Shown here in pieces: positions 38,656 through 48,357 of a DNA stretch of 64,000 nt. A model generated the notes under the pieces. It searched no databases and was not told the DNA's origin. It worked only from the letters and a program-made list of their open reading frames with translations. The DNA is from an uncultured bacterium (GTDB lineage Bacteria > Planctomycetota > UBA1135 > GCA-002686595). The first letter of the stretch is position 1. The number at the start of each line of letters is the position of its first letter. Position numbers and translations under genes: made by a program. The stretch covers positions 26,581 to 90,580 of the forward strand of contig CALJGV010000036.1 in the NCBI GenBank assembly GCA_938075305.1, read 5' to 3'.

Positions 38656-39741
38656 TCAGTCGTCGCTCGCGGCCTTGCCGGTGGCGACGTCGACGTTGAT
38701 CTCGAGGGTGGTCTCGGTGGAGCGGCTCATCTCCATGAGCCCGCGCTGGGTCTCGCGCTCCATCTCCATATCGACCTGGAAGGACCCTTCGAAGCGAAGC
38801 GCCACGGGGCGCTCTTCTTCGATGCTCCAGAGCAGCGTGCCCTCGAATTCGCCGGTGTAGGTGGACTCCTGCGGGAGCAGCTCGGACGAGGGGCTCGCGA
38901 ACTGGCCGCCACGGCCGCCACGGCCACCGCGCTGTCGGGCCTCCATGGTGCCCTCGACCTCCATCTCGAGGTTGATCACGGCGCACTCCAGCCCGCCGGA
39001 CTCCTCGGTCTCCTCGGTGTAGGTCGCGGTGATGGACCATTCGCCGCCCGCGATGGCGCCGAGGCCCGTGCGAACGCCGCCCCCGCCCATGCCGCCGCGG
39101 CCGCCGCGTCCGCCGCGGCCCTCGCCGCGGCCTTCGCCGCCGCGCTGGGGCCGGTCGATGAGCTTGCCCTCGAGGGGGGCCCCGAGGGCGATCATCAGGT
39201 CCTCTCCCTCGATGTCCCAGCTGGCGCCGGGCTCCACGGCATCCCCGGGGAGCAGGGTGTCCAGGGGGAGCGACAAGCGATGGCCCTCGAGGCGGCCTTC
39301 GCCCTCGGGCTCCTCGCCGTCGACGATCTCCACCTCGGACTCGCCGTCCTCACCTGTGATGAGAATGGTGAGCCCGTCGAAGCTGCTCTCGGCCTCCATC
39401 TCCATGGGGCCGTCCCGGCCCTCGCGCTCGGTGCTCGCGCTCACCTCGTCGAAGGAGCGCTCGACCTTGGTGGGGGCACCGCCCTTCACCTCCTTCGCCG
39501 TGTCGGTGTAGGAGTAGCTCATGGAGGTCGAGCTTCCTCCGCCACCGAAGCCGCGGCCCTCCATGGGCTCTCCGTCGATGTAGAACTCCGAGCTCAGGGT
39601 CTCGTTGGAGGACTCGACCGCGACGCTGACCTCGAAGGTCCGCTCGGTCGAGTAGCGCGTGGCGAGCGTCGCCTCGATCCACACGCCGGTGGTGGCGGCG
39701 AGGGTGACGGCGCCGATGGTGAGGGCGGAGGTGTTGAGCAT
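38656..39741 (-). CDS. Exported acidic protein with internal RGG repeats
   Basis: A 361-residue protein with a signal peptide (about 1-28). Most of it is acidic and beta-rich, ending in a segment similar to proteins that form lipid- or protein-binding beta barrels (GEFEGTLLWSIEEERPVALRFEG). Two low-complexity Gly/Arg blocks interrupt it: GRGEGRGGRGGRGGMGGGG near 215 and RQRGGRGGRGGQ near 275. The downstream gene has the same type of block at its end. I do not recognise a family. Shared repeats and spacing suggest the two proteins work or assemble together outside the cytoplasm. Confidence 0.72.
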   Translation of the reverse strand: MLNTSALTIGAVTLAATTGVWIEATLATRYSTERTFEVSVAVESSNETLSSEFYIDGEPMEGRGFGGGGSSTSMSYSYTDTAKEVKGGAPTKVERSFDEVSASTEREGRDGPMEMEAESSFDGLTILITGEDGESEVEIVDGEEPEGEGRLEGHRLSLPLDTLLPGDAVEPGASWDIEGEDLMIALGAPLEGKLIDRPQRGGEGRGEGRGGRGGRGGMGGGGVRTGLGAIAGGEWSITATYTEETEESGGLECAVINLEMEVEGTMEARQRGGRGGRGGQFASPSSELLPQESTYTGEFEGTLLWSIEEERPVALRFEGSFQVDMEMERETQRGLMEMSRSTETTLEINVDVATGKAASDD

Positions 39742-39998
39742 GGTGGACTCTTGGCTTCTTGCGGTGTGGGGGCTGGGCGGGCTCGCGTCGGTCGCGCCGC
39801 CTGGGTCTTCGGCGCATTGGAACCGATTCCGGCCCCCTGAGTTCCTGCCGTACCCGTTCAGGGCGCCGATTGGCGCTGGCAGTCGGGGGCGTGTTGCCAG
39901 CGGTCATACCCTGCCGCGTTCTGGGGCTTGGGGGCTGGCCCCGGCGCCCCCAGGCCCTGTTCCGGCGATGTAAAGCGCGGCTGCCGCTGGTCAGGCCG

Positions 39999-40751
39999 TC
40001 AGCGGAGGGTCCTGCGGACCAGCGCCATGCGGGTTCGACTCACCGGCACCGTGGTCCCGCCCTCCAGGGTCAGGCGCCCCGTGCCGGAGGTTGAGCTGGT
40101 CAGGGCACGCACCGCCTGGCGGCGGATGATCACCGAGCGGTGGACCCGCATGAAGTCCTCGGCCGGCAGCCGCTTCTCCACGTGACCCATGGAGGCCCGC
40201 ATGAGCTCGGTGCGCCCGTTGGCGGCGTGGACCTTGACGTACTGGTCCGCGGCCTCGACCCAGAGGATCTCTTCGAAGGGAACCATCACCATCGCACCCT
40301 CACGGTGGATGACCAGGCGGTCCTCTCCACGCTCCTCGAGGAGCTCCTCGAGCCTGGCGCGCCCGGGCGCAGGCCCCTCCTTCTGGCGGCGCTCCCTGGC
40401 GCGGAGCAGGGCCTTGGTGAAGCGCGCGTCGTCGAAGGGCTTGAGCAGGTAGTCCACGGCGTGGAGCTCGAAGGCCTCCACGGCGTGATCGTCGTAGGCG
40501 GTGGCGAAGACCACGAGCGGGCGGGTCTCGGGGTCGAGGGCGGCCACCACGTCGAGCCCCGAGGCTCCGGGCATCCGGATATCGAGCACGAGCAGGTCGG
40601 GGACGAGCTCACGGGCGAGGCGGATGGCCTCGTCGCCGCTGCTGCAGCTCCCGACGAGCTCCAGTCCAGGGTCTGCCGTGATCAGCTGGCGGAGGGACTC
40701 GAGCGCGTTGGGCTCGTCGTCGGCGCAGAGCACGCGCATGACCTCGCCCAT
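39999..40751 (-). CDS. LytTR-family response regulator
   Basis: A 250-residue two-component regulator. The receiver domain (about 6-120) has the acidic pair D11/D12, the phospho-acceptor D57 in LVLDIRMPG and the conserved Lys in LLKPFDD. The C-terminal LytTR DNA-binding domain (about 145-248) has IHREGAMVMVPFEEILWVEA, YVKVHA and FMRVHRSVIIRR. LytTR regulators bind direct repeats and control envelope, polysaccharide or secreted functions. Its ATG shares one base with the TGA of the kinase gene (TGATG), so the two are a coupled pair. Confidence 0.93.
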   Translation of the reverse strand: MGEVMRVLCADDEPNALESLRQLITADPGLELVGSCSSGDEAIRLARELVPDLLVLDIRMPGASGLDVVAALDPETRPLVVFATAYDDHAVEAFELHAVDYLLKPFDDARFTKALLRARERRQKEGPAPGRARLEELLEERGEDRLVIHREGAMVMVPFEEILWVEAADQYVKVHAANGRTELMRASMGHVEKRLPAEDFMRVHRSVIIRRQAVRALTSSTSGTGRLTLEGGTTVPVSRTRMALVRRTLR

Positions 40752-42307
40752 CAGCGGGGATTCTCCTGGCCCCGCGGCGTCGGGCCGCCAGTCTCGCCGC
40801 TGGAGGGTCCATCCTGCGCCGCCCCGTGGAGCGGTTCGAGGTCGTCCAGGGGCAGGGTGATCCGGGCGCGGGTGCCGCCATCCTCCAGGAGCCCGACCTC
40901 GAGCATCGCGTCGGCCTCGAAGAGCGCGCGGAGGCGTGAGCGCACGTTCTGAAGGCCCACGCCGTCGGGGCTCCCCTCGACAACGCCTGCGCCGTCGTCC
41001 TCGACGTCGATCATCAGCCGCGTGCCGTCGGCGCTGGCGCTCGCTCGGAGGCGGACCGTGCCGCCCTCGCTCGAGGTGGTGATCCCGTGCTTGACCGCGT
41101 TCTCGACCAGCGGCTGGGTGATGAAGGCCGGGACCTCCGCGGAGGAGAGGGAGGGGGCCACCTCCAGGTCGACCTTCAGCCGGTCGCCCAGACGCATCTG
41201 TTCGACCTCGAGATAGCGCTCGGCCAGCTCGACCTCCCGCCCCAGGGGGACGAACTGCTCAGGGCCAGCGTCGAGCGATGTCCTCAGCAGGTCACCGATC
41301 CGCGCGAGCGCGCCCAGGGCCTCGGTTGACCGCTCGGTTCGGATCATCCCGCCCACAGAATGGAGCGCGTTGAAGAGGAAGTGTGGGTGAAGCTGGCTCT
41401 TGAGAGCGGTGAGCTGGGCTGCGGTGAGCGCGGACTCCAACTGGGAGGTCTGAAGCTCGAGGGCGGCGGCCTTCCGCTCGCGGGCCCGGCCCACGAGGAA
41501 GGAGCGCGCCCCTAGCCCGAGCCCGATGAGGGCGAAGTAGATCAGCGCGTAGCGCGGCGCGCGGAGCGTCCAGCGGCGCTGGAAGTCCAGGACGACATCG
41601 CCGGTGACGAAGCCGCTCGCCCAGCCCCGCTTCCGCCAATCTCCGCGACCGCGTCGAAGGCTCCCACGGTCCTGGCCCTGCCGGCCAGCGGGCCGGGTGT
41701 TGCGCTCCACCGTGGCCGCGCCCTCGGTGGGGGACTCGGCGGCTTGGAGGCGAGGATCCTCCGGACCCTCGGCCTCCAGCCTGCCCGGGGTGGGGGCGGG
41801 GGCGGTGTCCCTGAGCAGGGCCTCCTCCGGCGGGTCGGATCGCTCCCAGGGCGGGCGCCGGCGGGTCGAGCGGGGGTCGTCCTGGCCGAGGACGCGTTCG
41901 CGGAACTGCGCGGTCCTCTCGGACCCCTGGGCCCAGGCGGTGAGGGAGTTCTCGAGGACCAGGAAGAGTGAAGCGACCACGGCCGCGATGGGGACATGGC
42001 ACGCCAGGGCCGCCGGCCACCCTGTGGCCCGGCGGGCAATTGCCCCGGCGAGGGCGGAGAGGGGGAGCACCAGCATGGCCCAGGCGAGCCAGACGACCCC
42101 CTGGCGCAGGACGAGGTCTCGCTCCTCCGGACCACCTCCCCAGGCCCGGCGGAGCTCCACCTCGCCGAAGGAGGTGGCTGCCGTGGCGATGACGGTGGCG
42201 ATCGCCAGGAGGATGGCGAGCCGGGGTGGGCTACGGAGCCATGACTCGAGGTCCGCGAGGGCGCCGTCTCCGGGTCCGGGGGCGTCGGGGTCGGGGGCAA
42301 CCGTCAT
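40751..42307 (-). CDS. LytS-type sensor histidine kinase
   Basis: A 518-residue membrane kinase. Three hydrophobic helices lie in about 30-120. Residues about 125-235 form an unusual Arg/Pro/Glu-rich low-complexity insert, then a further membrane-proximal helix near 255. The His_kinase (HisKA_7TM/LytS) motif is LKSQLHPHFLFNALHS, with the His in PHFLFN, and the ATPase domain has N-box ENAVKHGI and G-box VEDDGAGV and DGVGLQNVRSR. It phosphorylates the LytTR regulator encoded next. ATG 42307 is used; the frame is open further upstream but over the divergent gene. Confidence 0.9.
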   Translation of the reverse strand: MTVAPDPDAPGPGDGALADLESWLRSPPRLAILLAIATVIATAATSFGEVELRRAWGGGPEERDLVLRQGVVWLAWAMLVLPLSALAGAIARRATGWPAALACHVPIAAVVASLFLVLENSLTAWAQGSERTAQFRERVLGQDDPRSTRRRPPWERSDPPEEALLRDTAPAPTPGRLEAEGPEDPRLQAAESPTEGAATVERNTRPAGRQGQDRGSLRRGRGDWRKRGWASGFVTGDVVLDFQRRWTLRAPRYALIYFALIGLGLGARSFLVGRARERKAAALELQTSQLESALTAAQLTALKSQLHPHFLFNALHSVGGMIRTERSTEALGALARIGDLLRTSLDAGPEQFVPLGREVELAERYLEVEQMRLGDRLKVDLEVAPSLSSAEVPAFITQPLVENAVKHGITTSSEGGTVRLRASASADGTRLMIDVEDDGAGVVEGSPDGVGLQNVRSRLRALFEADAMLEVGLLEDGGTRARITLPLDDLEPLHGAAQDGPSSGETGGPTPRGQENPR

Positions 42308-42431
42308 GGCATGAGTATCGCATGCCCGGGGCACCGGTCCCAACAGGCTGAGCCCCACCCGCCACAACGTCCCTGGGGGCATCCGACGGACTCCTGCCCG
42401 GTTTCCAGTGAGGCGTCGGTAAGATCGGGTC

Positions 42432-44354
42432 ATGGGCCACCACCAGGCGAGCGCGTCGGGCGCCACCGAGCTGCGAACCTTCATGCAGTCCGTCCTCGAG
42501 GACATCCGTGTCCTGGAGCGGATGATCAACGAGGGAATGATCGAGCGGGATATCCGGCGCATCGGCGCGGAGCAGGAGCTGTTCCTCGTCGATGAGGCCT
42601 GGCGCCCGATGCCGATCCAGGCGGCGATGCTGGAGCGGCTTCGGCAGTCGAGCTCGAGCTTCACCCCGGAGCTGGCCAGCTTCAACATCGAGGCCAACCT
42701 GCAGCCCCAGGTGCTCTCGCCCACGTGCCTGACCGACATGCACGAGGAGTTGGACGACCTCATGCGTCGAGCACGCGGGGCGGCCCAGGCGGAGGGAGGC
42801 CAGGTACTCAATTGCGGCATCCTCCCGACGCTCGCGCAGTCGGACCTGTCGCTCAACAACATGGCCGAGAGCGACCGATATCGGCAGCTCAACCAGGTGA
42901 TGAGCGACATGCGGGGCGGCCGATTCGAGAGCCTCATCAAGGGGCTCGACGAGCTCCGCGTGGTGCACGACAACGTGATGATGGAGGCCTGCAACACCTC
43001 CTTCCAGGTGCACTTCCAGGTGGGGGCCGAGGAGTTCGCCAACCTCTACAACCTCGCCCAGCTGGTCACGGCGCCGGTGCTCGCCGCGGCGGTCAACTCG
43101 CCGGTGCTGCTCCAGCACCGTCTCTGGCACGAGACGCGGGTCGCGCTCTTCGCCCAGACCCTCGACATCCGCAACGCGTCGCAGCTCGCGCGGAACACCC
43201 GCCAGCGGGTGACCTTCGGCGATCGCTGGGTCGAGGGCGGCGTGCTCGACATCTTCCGCGAGGACGTGTCGCGCTTCAGGCTCCTGCTGGGCGGCGACAC
43301 CGGCGGGAGCTCGATGGAGGCCCTCGAGCGGGGCGAGGTTCCGACCCTGGACGCCCTCCGGATGCACAACGGAACGGTCTACCGCTGGAACCGCCCTTGC
43401 TATGGGATCTCCGACGGGAAGCCCCACCTGCGCATCGAGAACCGCGTGCTGCCCGCCGGCCCCACGGTCGAGGATCAGATCGCCAACACGGCCTTCTACC
43501 TCGGTCTGATGATCGCCTACGGCGAGGAGCTCGACGACGTCCGCCGGGTGATGGAGTTCGACGACGCCAAGGGGAACTTCATGGCGGCCGCGCGCTACGG
43601 GCTCTCCGCGGAGCTGCGCTGGCTCGGCGGCCAGCGCGTCAACGCGCGCGACCTGATTCTCTCCGATCTGCTCCCGCGCGCGCGGGAAGGGCTCGCCTTC
43701 AAGGGCATCGAGCGCGGGGCGGCGGACCGCTACCTGGATCTGATCGAGGAGCGGGTCTCCTCCGGGCGGACGGGGGCCCAGTGGGCCCTGGACTCCCTGG
43801 CCCGCATGGGCACGCGTGGCACCCTCGACGAGAGGCACCGGGCGCTGGCGTCGGCGACCTATGCGCGGCAGGCCGCGGGGCTGCCGGTCCACAAGTGGGC
43901 CCTGGCGGACCTGGACGAGATCTCGGACTGGCGTCATAGCTTCCGCACCGTGGGCCAGATCATGAGCCGGGACCTCTTCACGCTGCACCCAGAGGATGTG
44001 ATCGACCTGGCCGCGAGCCTGATGGACTGGGAGCACATCCGCTACGTGCCCGTCGAGGACGACCAGGGCAACCTCGTGGGGCTCCTGACCCAGCGAGGCC
44101 TCCTGCGCAAGCTCTCCACCAGCAGGGAGAGCAGCGACGGAGGGGGGCCGCTCTCGGTCCGAGACGTGATGGTCAGCAACCCGGTCACGGTCGCACCAGG
44201 GGACACGACGATCGCCGCGATCGAGGTGATGCGGGAGCACCGCATCGGGTGCCTCCCCGTGGTGGACCATGGCCGCCTGGTGGGCCTCGTCACGGAGCAT
44301 GACTTCATCGACGCCGCTGCCAATCTCCTCGAGGAGACCCTGCGATCTCGCTGA
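42432..44354 (+). CDS. Glutamate-cysteine ligase-like (GCS2) enzyme fused to a CBS pair
   Basis: A 640-residue protein. Residues about 40-460 match the GCS2 carboxylate-amine ligase fold, with RRIGAEQELFLVDE (metal-binding Glu pair), MMEACNTSFQVHFQV and HLRIENRVLPAGPTVEDQ. Residues 510-634 are two CBS repeats (VGQIMSRDLFTLHPED and VRDVMVSNPVTVAPGDT), which normally bind adenine nucleotides and regulate the attached domain. It would join an amine to a gamma- or alpha-carboxylate using ATP, with CBS giving energy-charge control. The substrate is unknown; glutathione synthesis is not implied, since no glutathione synthetase lies nearby. The AstE-like deacylase 67 bases downstream suggests a paired ligase and hydrolase. 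Confidence 0.87.
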   Translation: MGHHQASASGATELRTFMQSVLEDIRVLERMINEGMIERDIRRIGAEQELFLVDEAWRPMPIQAAMLERLRQSSSSFTPELASFNIEANLQPQVLSPTCLTDMHEELDDLMRRARGAAQAEGGQVLNCGILPTLAQSDLSLNNMAESDRYRQLNQVMSDMRGGRFESLIKGLDELRVVHDNVMMEACNTSFQVHFQVGAEEFANLYNLAQLVTAPVLAAAVNSPVLLQHRLWHETRVALFAQTLDIRNASQLARNTRQRVTFGDRWVEGGVLDIFREDVSRFRLLLGGDTGGSSMEALERGEVPTLDALRMHNGTVYRWNRPCYGISDGKPHLRIENRVLPAGPTVEDQIANTAFYLGLMIAYGEELDDVRRVMEFDDAKGNFMAAARYGLSAELRWLGGQRVNARDLILSDLLPRAREGLAFKGIERGAADRYLDLIEERVSSGRTGAQWALDSLARMGTRGTLDERHRALASATYARQAAGLPVHKWALADLDEISDWRHSFRTVGQIMSRDLFTLHPEDVIDLAASLMDWEHIRYVPVEDDQGNLVGLLTQRGLLRKLSTSRESSDGGGPLSVRDVMVSNPVTVAPGDTTIAAIEVMREHRIGCLPVVDHGRLVGLVTEHDFIDAAANLLEETLRSR

Positions 44355-44421
44355 GCTGCCCCCGAGGCCACGCCGCGGACCTCAAGTCCGGACGCCAGGG
44401 CTTCCGAAGAGGCCCGAAGGC

Positions 44422-45615
44422 ATGAGCGACACAGGCGTTGATCCCGGGCAAGCGGCCCAGAGCGGCACGCACCGCGCCCCCTTCGCCGGGGGAGTGGAGC
44501 GGGAGCTGGGGGTGAAGGACGACGGTCAGCCGGGGCCGCTCGTGCTCATCACAGCGGGCCTCCACGGCAACGAGCCCGCCGGGGTCGGGGCGGCGATGCG
44601 AGTCCTCAGCGAGCTCTCGGGGCTGCCAACCGCCGGGCGCGTCGTGGCCCTCGCGGGCAACCTCAGCGCGCTGGAACGCGGAGAGCGCCACGGCGGCCAG
44701 GACCTCAACCGGCTCTGGACGGAGCCGCTCCTCAGAGAGCTCCTGGACCAAGACCCCACGAACGACGGCGCCGATGGGGCGGAGCTCCGCGAGCTCCACG
44801 GGATCATCCAGGCCGAGCGCGAGGCGGCGAGGGCGGCGGGCCGCGAGGTGCTGCTCCTCGACCTGCACTCCACCTCTGCGGGGGGAGGGCCCTTCAGCGT
44901 CGTCCCCGACGTGCTCGATTGCCGGCGGCTCGCTCGGGCCGTCGGACTCCCCGTGGTCCTCGGCCTCGAGCAGCGGATCGAGGGGCCGCTGCTGACGTGG
45001 ATCGTGGGTCAGGGGGAGGTCGGGGTGGTGATCGAGGGCGGCCAGCACGCGGATCCGCGGACCGAGGAGGTCCTGGCAGACGCCCTGCGCGCCGCGCTCA
45101 GCTACGCGGGCGTCACCCCGCCCGGCGAGAGCGGCGCGGAGGAGGCGCGGGCTCGCATCGAGGCCCTCCGGGGCGACGTGCCGCCGGTGCTCGACATGGT
45201 GTACGCCCACCCGCTCGAGGCGGGGGACGGGTTCGTCATGGAGCCGGGCTGGACCAACTTCCGCCCGGTGCGCTCGGGTCAGGCCCTCGGCCTGCAGCAG
45301 GGGGAGGTCGTCCAGGCGCCCATCGACGGTTACATGCTCATGCCCCTCTACCAGGGGCTCGGCACCGAGGGCTTCTTCCTCTGCGAGCCGGTCGGGCGAG
45401 CATGGCTCGGCGCATCGCGCCTCGTGCGCCGGCTCGGGCTCGAGGTCGCCCTGCGGATCCTCCCCGGAGTCCGCGCCGTGCGGCCCGCCGGGGACGGCGT
45501 GTTGTGCTCCGCGGGTGCCTCGCGGAGGACCGAGTGGTGGCTCGCGCTCTTCGGATACCGGACCCCCAAGGCCGAGGGGGCTCAGGTCCTCTGGAGCCGC
45601 CGCGGGAACGGTTGA
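44422..45615 (+). CDS. AstE/aspartoacylase-family zinc deacylase
   Basis: A 397-residue zinc-dependent enzyme of the M14-like succinylglutamate desuccinylase/aspartoacylase family. Zinc ligands are seen as His and Glu in AGLHGNEPAG and His in LLDLHSTSAG; NLSALERGERHGGQDLNRLW carries the substrate-binding Arg/Asn region, and the catalytic Glu is in VVIEGGQH. It should hydrolyse an N-acyl amino acid or amide. The preceding GCS2-CBS ligase makes the reverse bond type, so a make-and-break cycle or peptide-tag removal is plausible. ATG 44422 is preceded by GAAGG at a suitable distance. Confidence 0.85.
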   Translation: MSDTGVDPGQAAQSGTHRAPFAGGVERELGVKDDGQPGPLVLITAGLHGNEPAGVGAAMRVLSELSGLPTAGRVVALAGNLSALERGERHGGQDLNRLWTEPLLRELLDQDPTNDGADGAELRELHGIIQAEREAARAAGREVLLLDLHSTSAGGGPFSVVPDVLDCRRLARAVGLPVVLGLEQRIEGPLLTWIVGQGEVGVVIEGGQHADPRTEEVLADALRAALSYAGVTPPGESGAEEARARIEALRGDVPPVLDMVYAHPLEAGDGFVMEPGWTNFRPVRSGQALGLQQGEVVQAPIDGYMLMPLYQGLGTEGFFLCEPVGRAWLGASRLVRRLGLEVALRILPGVRAVRPAGDGVLCSAGASRRTEWWLALFGYRTPKAEGAQVLWSRRGNG

Positions 45616-45649
45616 CCCCGGGGACCCGGGGCCTCGGGGTGGAGCCGGC

Positions 45650-46102
45650 TCAGCTCGCGAACTCGATCGCCCCTTCCGGCAGCAGGTAGACGATGAGCAT
45701 CCGACCTCCGCTGACCGTGGGCACGTGCTCACTGCCCGGGGGCTCGACCACCCAGCCCGGCCCCTGCCCGTCGAAGGTCGGCGAGCCCTCCAGGGCGACG
45801 CACCAGTTGACCTCGCCGTTGGGGTGACGGTGGCGGGGACCGGGGCCGGTCATGTCCACCACGTCGATCGAGAAGGCGCCGGTCGCCTCGCTGGCCTTGG
45901 CGGCGCGGCTGTAGCGCACCGGCGGGGCGCCCCGGTCGGCCACCTTGCCCTCCTCCAGGAGGCCGACAAGGGCCTCGCTGAGCCGCTGGCCCTCCGGCGA
46001 GGCGGGGTCGAGGCGGGCGGTGAGCTCCGCGCAGGCGGCTTCAGGGTCAGCGAGGGCGACGCCCGAGGCGGCGTCGATGAGGGGCTTGAAGATCTCGAGC
46101 AT
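45650..46102 (-). CDS. DUF4863 family protein (4-hydroxylaminobenzoate lyase-like)
   Basis: A 150-residue small soluble protein. The C-terminal half has the family's cupin-like signature: HRHPNGEVNWCVALEG, GPGWVVEPPGSEHVPTV and GGRMLIVYLLPEGAIEF. These segments match DUF4863, whose characterised member PnbB is a 4-hydroxylaminobenzoate lyase in nitroarene degradation. No other nitroaromatic gene is nearby, so the true substrate here is open. It is a single gene, convergent with the deacylase and divergent from the GT-C-like gene. Confidence 0.78.
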   Translation of the reverse strand: MLEIFKPLIDAASGVALADPEAACAELTARLDPASPEGQRLSEALVGLLEEGKVADRGAPPVRYSRAAKASEATGAFSIDVVDMTGPGPRHRHPNGEVNWCVALEGSPTFDGQGPGWVVEPPGSEHVPTVSGGRMLIVYLLPEGAIEFAS

Positions 46103-46154
46103 CGGCGGGAGGGTTCACTGGGACTGCGGGCCCGCGAGGTTACCCTTTCCACCC

Positions 46155-48344
46155 GTGCAGCCTCTCCTGAAGAGACTCCTGATCTTCGCCGCGTGCCTGG
46201 CGCTCGCCTGGTCGGCCCATCGCCCGCTCCTGGGCGCGGGCTTCCTCGGCTCCGATGCGGCGGTCCTCGAGGACACCCAGCGGGCCTTCGAGGTGGAGGA
46301 GAGCGGCGCTCCGTGGGGCGTCGCGGCGGTGGATCATCGACCGGTGGCGGCGCTCTCCCTGGCGTTCTCGCGCTCACTGCGGGCCGCGGAGGGGATCTAC
46401 ACCGCGGGTGACGCGGGCCGCCTGCGCCTGGAGGGTCTGCTCCTGCTGATCCTCGCGGCCTTCGGTGTGCGCAGCGCCGTGGCGCGCGCCATGGAGCCCT
46501 GGACGGGGAAGGAGCACGCCCGCGCCGCGGGCATCGCCTCGGGGGCGCTGCTCCTGGTCCACCCGCTACTCGTGCCCCTCGCGGCTCACCTCCCTGCCCG
46601 CGGGGATGCGATCGGGCTCGCGGCCAGCGCATGGTCCGTGGCGTTCCTCCTGCGCGGACGGCAGCACCGGCGCGTCGGCTTCCTCGTGGTGGCGTTCCTC
46701 CTCGCGCTCCTCGCCGCAGCCTCGTCGCCCGCGGCGCTCATCCTCTTGCCGCTGAGCTTCGGGCTCGAGTTCGTGGCTGCGCACCGCCACCGTCCCCTCC
46801 AGGTCCGGCTGCGTACCTCGTTGCAGGTGGCCGCTGGTTACGGCGCGGCGCTGCTGGCCGAGTTCCTCGTGCGGCGGGCCATGCAGCCGCCGAGCATCGC
46901 CACCGAGATCACCGAGCCCCTCGACCCGGCGCAGATCTTCGCCGGCGACGGCGGCGGCGTCCTGCGCCTCCTCGCGGTCTCGGCGGAGAAAGTCGGCGTG
47001 GTCGTGCTGCCCGTGAACACGATCGGCGTCGGCGCCATCGGGTACGGGCTCGCGGTCCTCGCTCTCCTGGTGGCCCTGCACCCCGGGATCGTCGCGGCGC
47101 GCGCGGCGCCGAGGCTGTGGGGGCGCTTCCTCGGTGGCTGGGCCGTGGCGCTCACGGTCCTGCTGCTCCTGGGCTCGAGGGAGCGCTTCCTCCCGTCCAG
47201 CCTCGGCGACCTGCAGGGAGCGACCTTCCTTGGCGTCTGCATGGCGGTGGGTCTCGGTACCTCCGCCACGGCCCTCGCCGGGATGCGCCGCACGGTTCTC
47301 CCGGTGACCGTGGGGGCCCTGTACGCCTTCCTCGCCGCCGGAAGCGGGCAGACCATCGAGGAGGCGGCAGCCGAGGTTGGCGCGCTCCAGGACTCCGTGC
47401 TCGACGCCGCCCGCGAGGACGGCTGGACCCGGACAGTGGTGGTCCTGGACCCGCCGCGGGTGGTGGCCGGCGTGCAGGCCCTCCGCCAGCAGGAGGATCG
47501 GAGCCTCGCCTCCGCGCCCTTCGTCCCCCTGGGATCCCGGCCCGTGCGGGTCCTGGGGCTGGAGAGCGCGTCCTTCTGGGCCGTGGCCACGGACTCCCCG
47601 GAGTTCGAGGCCCTCCGCTCGGGCGGGGTGACGCTGCTCTTGCCGAAGGCGGAGGGAGAGGCGGGCGCGACCCGCACCGCTGTCCGGCTCGTCGGGCCGG
47701 GGACCGCGACGACGCTCGGTGAGCGCGGCGAGTTTGGCTGGGTGGGGGAGGGGGCGTCGCCGGCTTCACGTACCTTCGACCCGTTCGATGCCTCCAGCGT
47801 CCGTGTGATCGCCCGCGCCGCCACGAGCAGCGAGCCGGTCGAACTCTCCACGCCGCTCGTCCGCTGGCGCGGCTCGGCCGGCGGGGACGCGGAGGGGACG
47901 GCCGAGGGCGTCTGGGTCAGGGGCCTCGGTGGGCGCTCCGAGGCCATCTTCTATCCCGGCGGAGACCTTGACTGGTTGGCCTCCGGGGAGGTGCTCTCCG
48001 TCTGGTTCCCGGGGACCCTGGCCCGGCCGGACGCTGCGGTCATCGCGGCGGCGCCGAGGCCGCTCCCCGACACGGTGGTGCCGCGGGTGGTCGGCGAGGA
48101 TTGGACCTTCGACCTCGGCGAGGCCGACCTTGTGCCCCCCATGGACGAGGTCAGCGAGGACTGGGTGCTCTGGGTGGTGGATCCGAGGAGCGGGAACTCC
48201 ATCGAGCTCGAGGCCCGCTTCGCTGCGACGGGTCGCCTCACGGTGGACGGCGCGGCGTGCTTCCACGACCTCGACCTGATCTGGGTCCTGGATCGGAGGC
48301 TCGCGGGAGTCGTCGTGGATCGAGCACGCGGCCGCCGACGCTAG
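46155..48344 (+). CDS. Large membrane protein resembling GT-C glycosyltransferases
   Basis: A 729-residue protein from GTG 46155. The first 400 residues contain about ten hydrophobic helices; the last 320 form an extracytoplasmic-looking soluble region rich in beta segments. Features shared with TMTC/DUF1736-type GT-C enzymes are an early acidic loop ([11 protein letters not shown]), [16 protein letters not shown] and [23 protein letters not shown], similar to the HP..GR.D motif. GT-C enzymes transfer sugars from polyprenyl-phosphate carriers outside the membrane. The similarity is by eye and the catalytic Asp is not certain, so the function is tentative. It ends 13 bases before queF. Confidence 0.7.
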   Translation: MQPLLKRLLIFAACLALAWSAHRPLLGAGFLGSDAAVLEDTQRAFEVEESGAPWGVAAVDHRPVAALSLAFSRSLRAAEGIYTAGDAGRLRLEGLLLLILAAFGVRSAVARAMEPWTGKEHARAAGIASGALLLVHPLLVPLAAHLPARGDAIGLAASAWSVAFLLRGRQHRRVGFLVVAFLLALLAAASSPAALILLPLSFGLEFVAAHRHRPLQVRLRTSLQVAAGYGAALLAEFLVRRAMQPPSIATEITEPLDPAQIFAGDGGGVLRLLAVSAEKVGVVVLPVNTIGVGAIGYGLAVLALLVALHPGIVAARAAPRLWGRFLGGWAVALTVLLLLGSRERFLPSSLGDLQGATFLGVCMAVGLGTSATALAGMRRTVLPVTVGALYAFLAAGSGQTIEEAAAEVGALQDSVLDAAREDGWTRTVVVLDPPRVVAGVQALRQQEDRSLASAPFVPLGSRPVRVLGLESASFWAVATDSPEFEALRSGGVTLLLPKAEGEAGATRTAVRLVGPGTATTLGERGEFGWVGEGASPASRTFDPFDASSVRVIARAATSSEPVELSTPLVRWRGSAGGDAEGTAEGVWVRGLGGRSEAIFYPGGDLDWLASGEVLSVWFPGTLARPDAAVIAAAPRPLPDTVVPRVVGEDWTFDLGEADLVPPMDEVSEDWVLWVVDPRSGNSIELEARFAATGRLTVDGAACFHDLDLIWVLDRRLAGVVVDRARGRRR

Positions 48345-48357
48345 TATCCTTCCGGCC

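Noticed and set aside
48345..48357. preQ1 riboswitch before queF
   Set aside because: Only 13 bases separate queF from the previous stop, leaving no room for a riboswitch.
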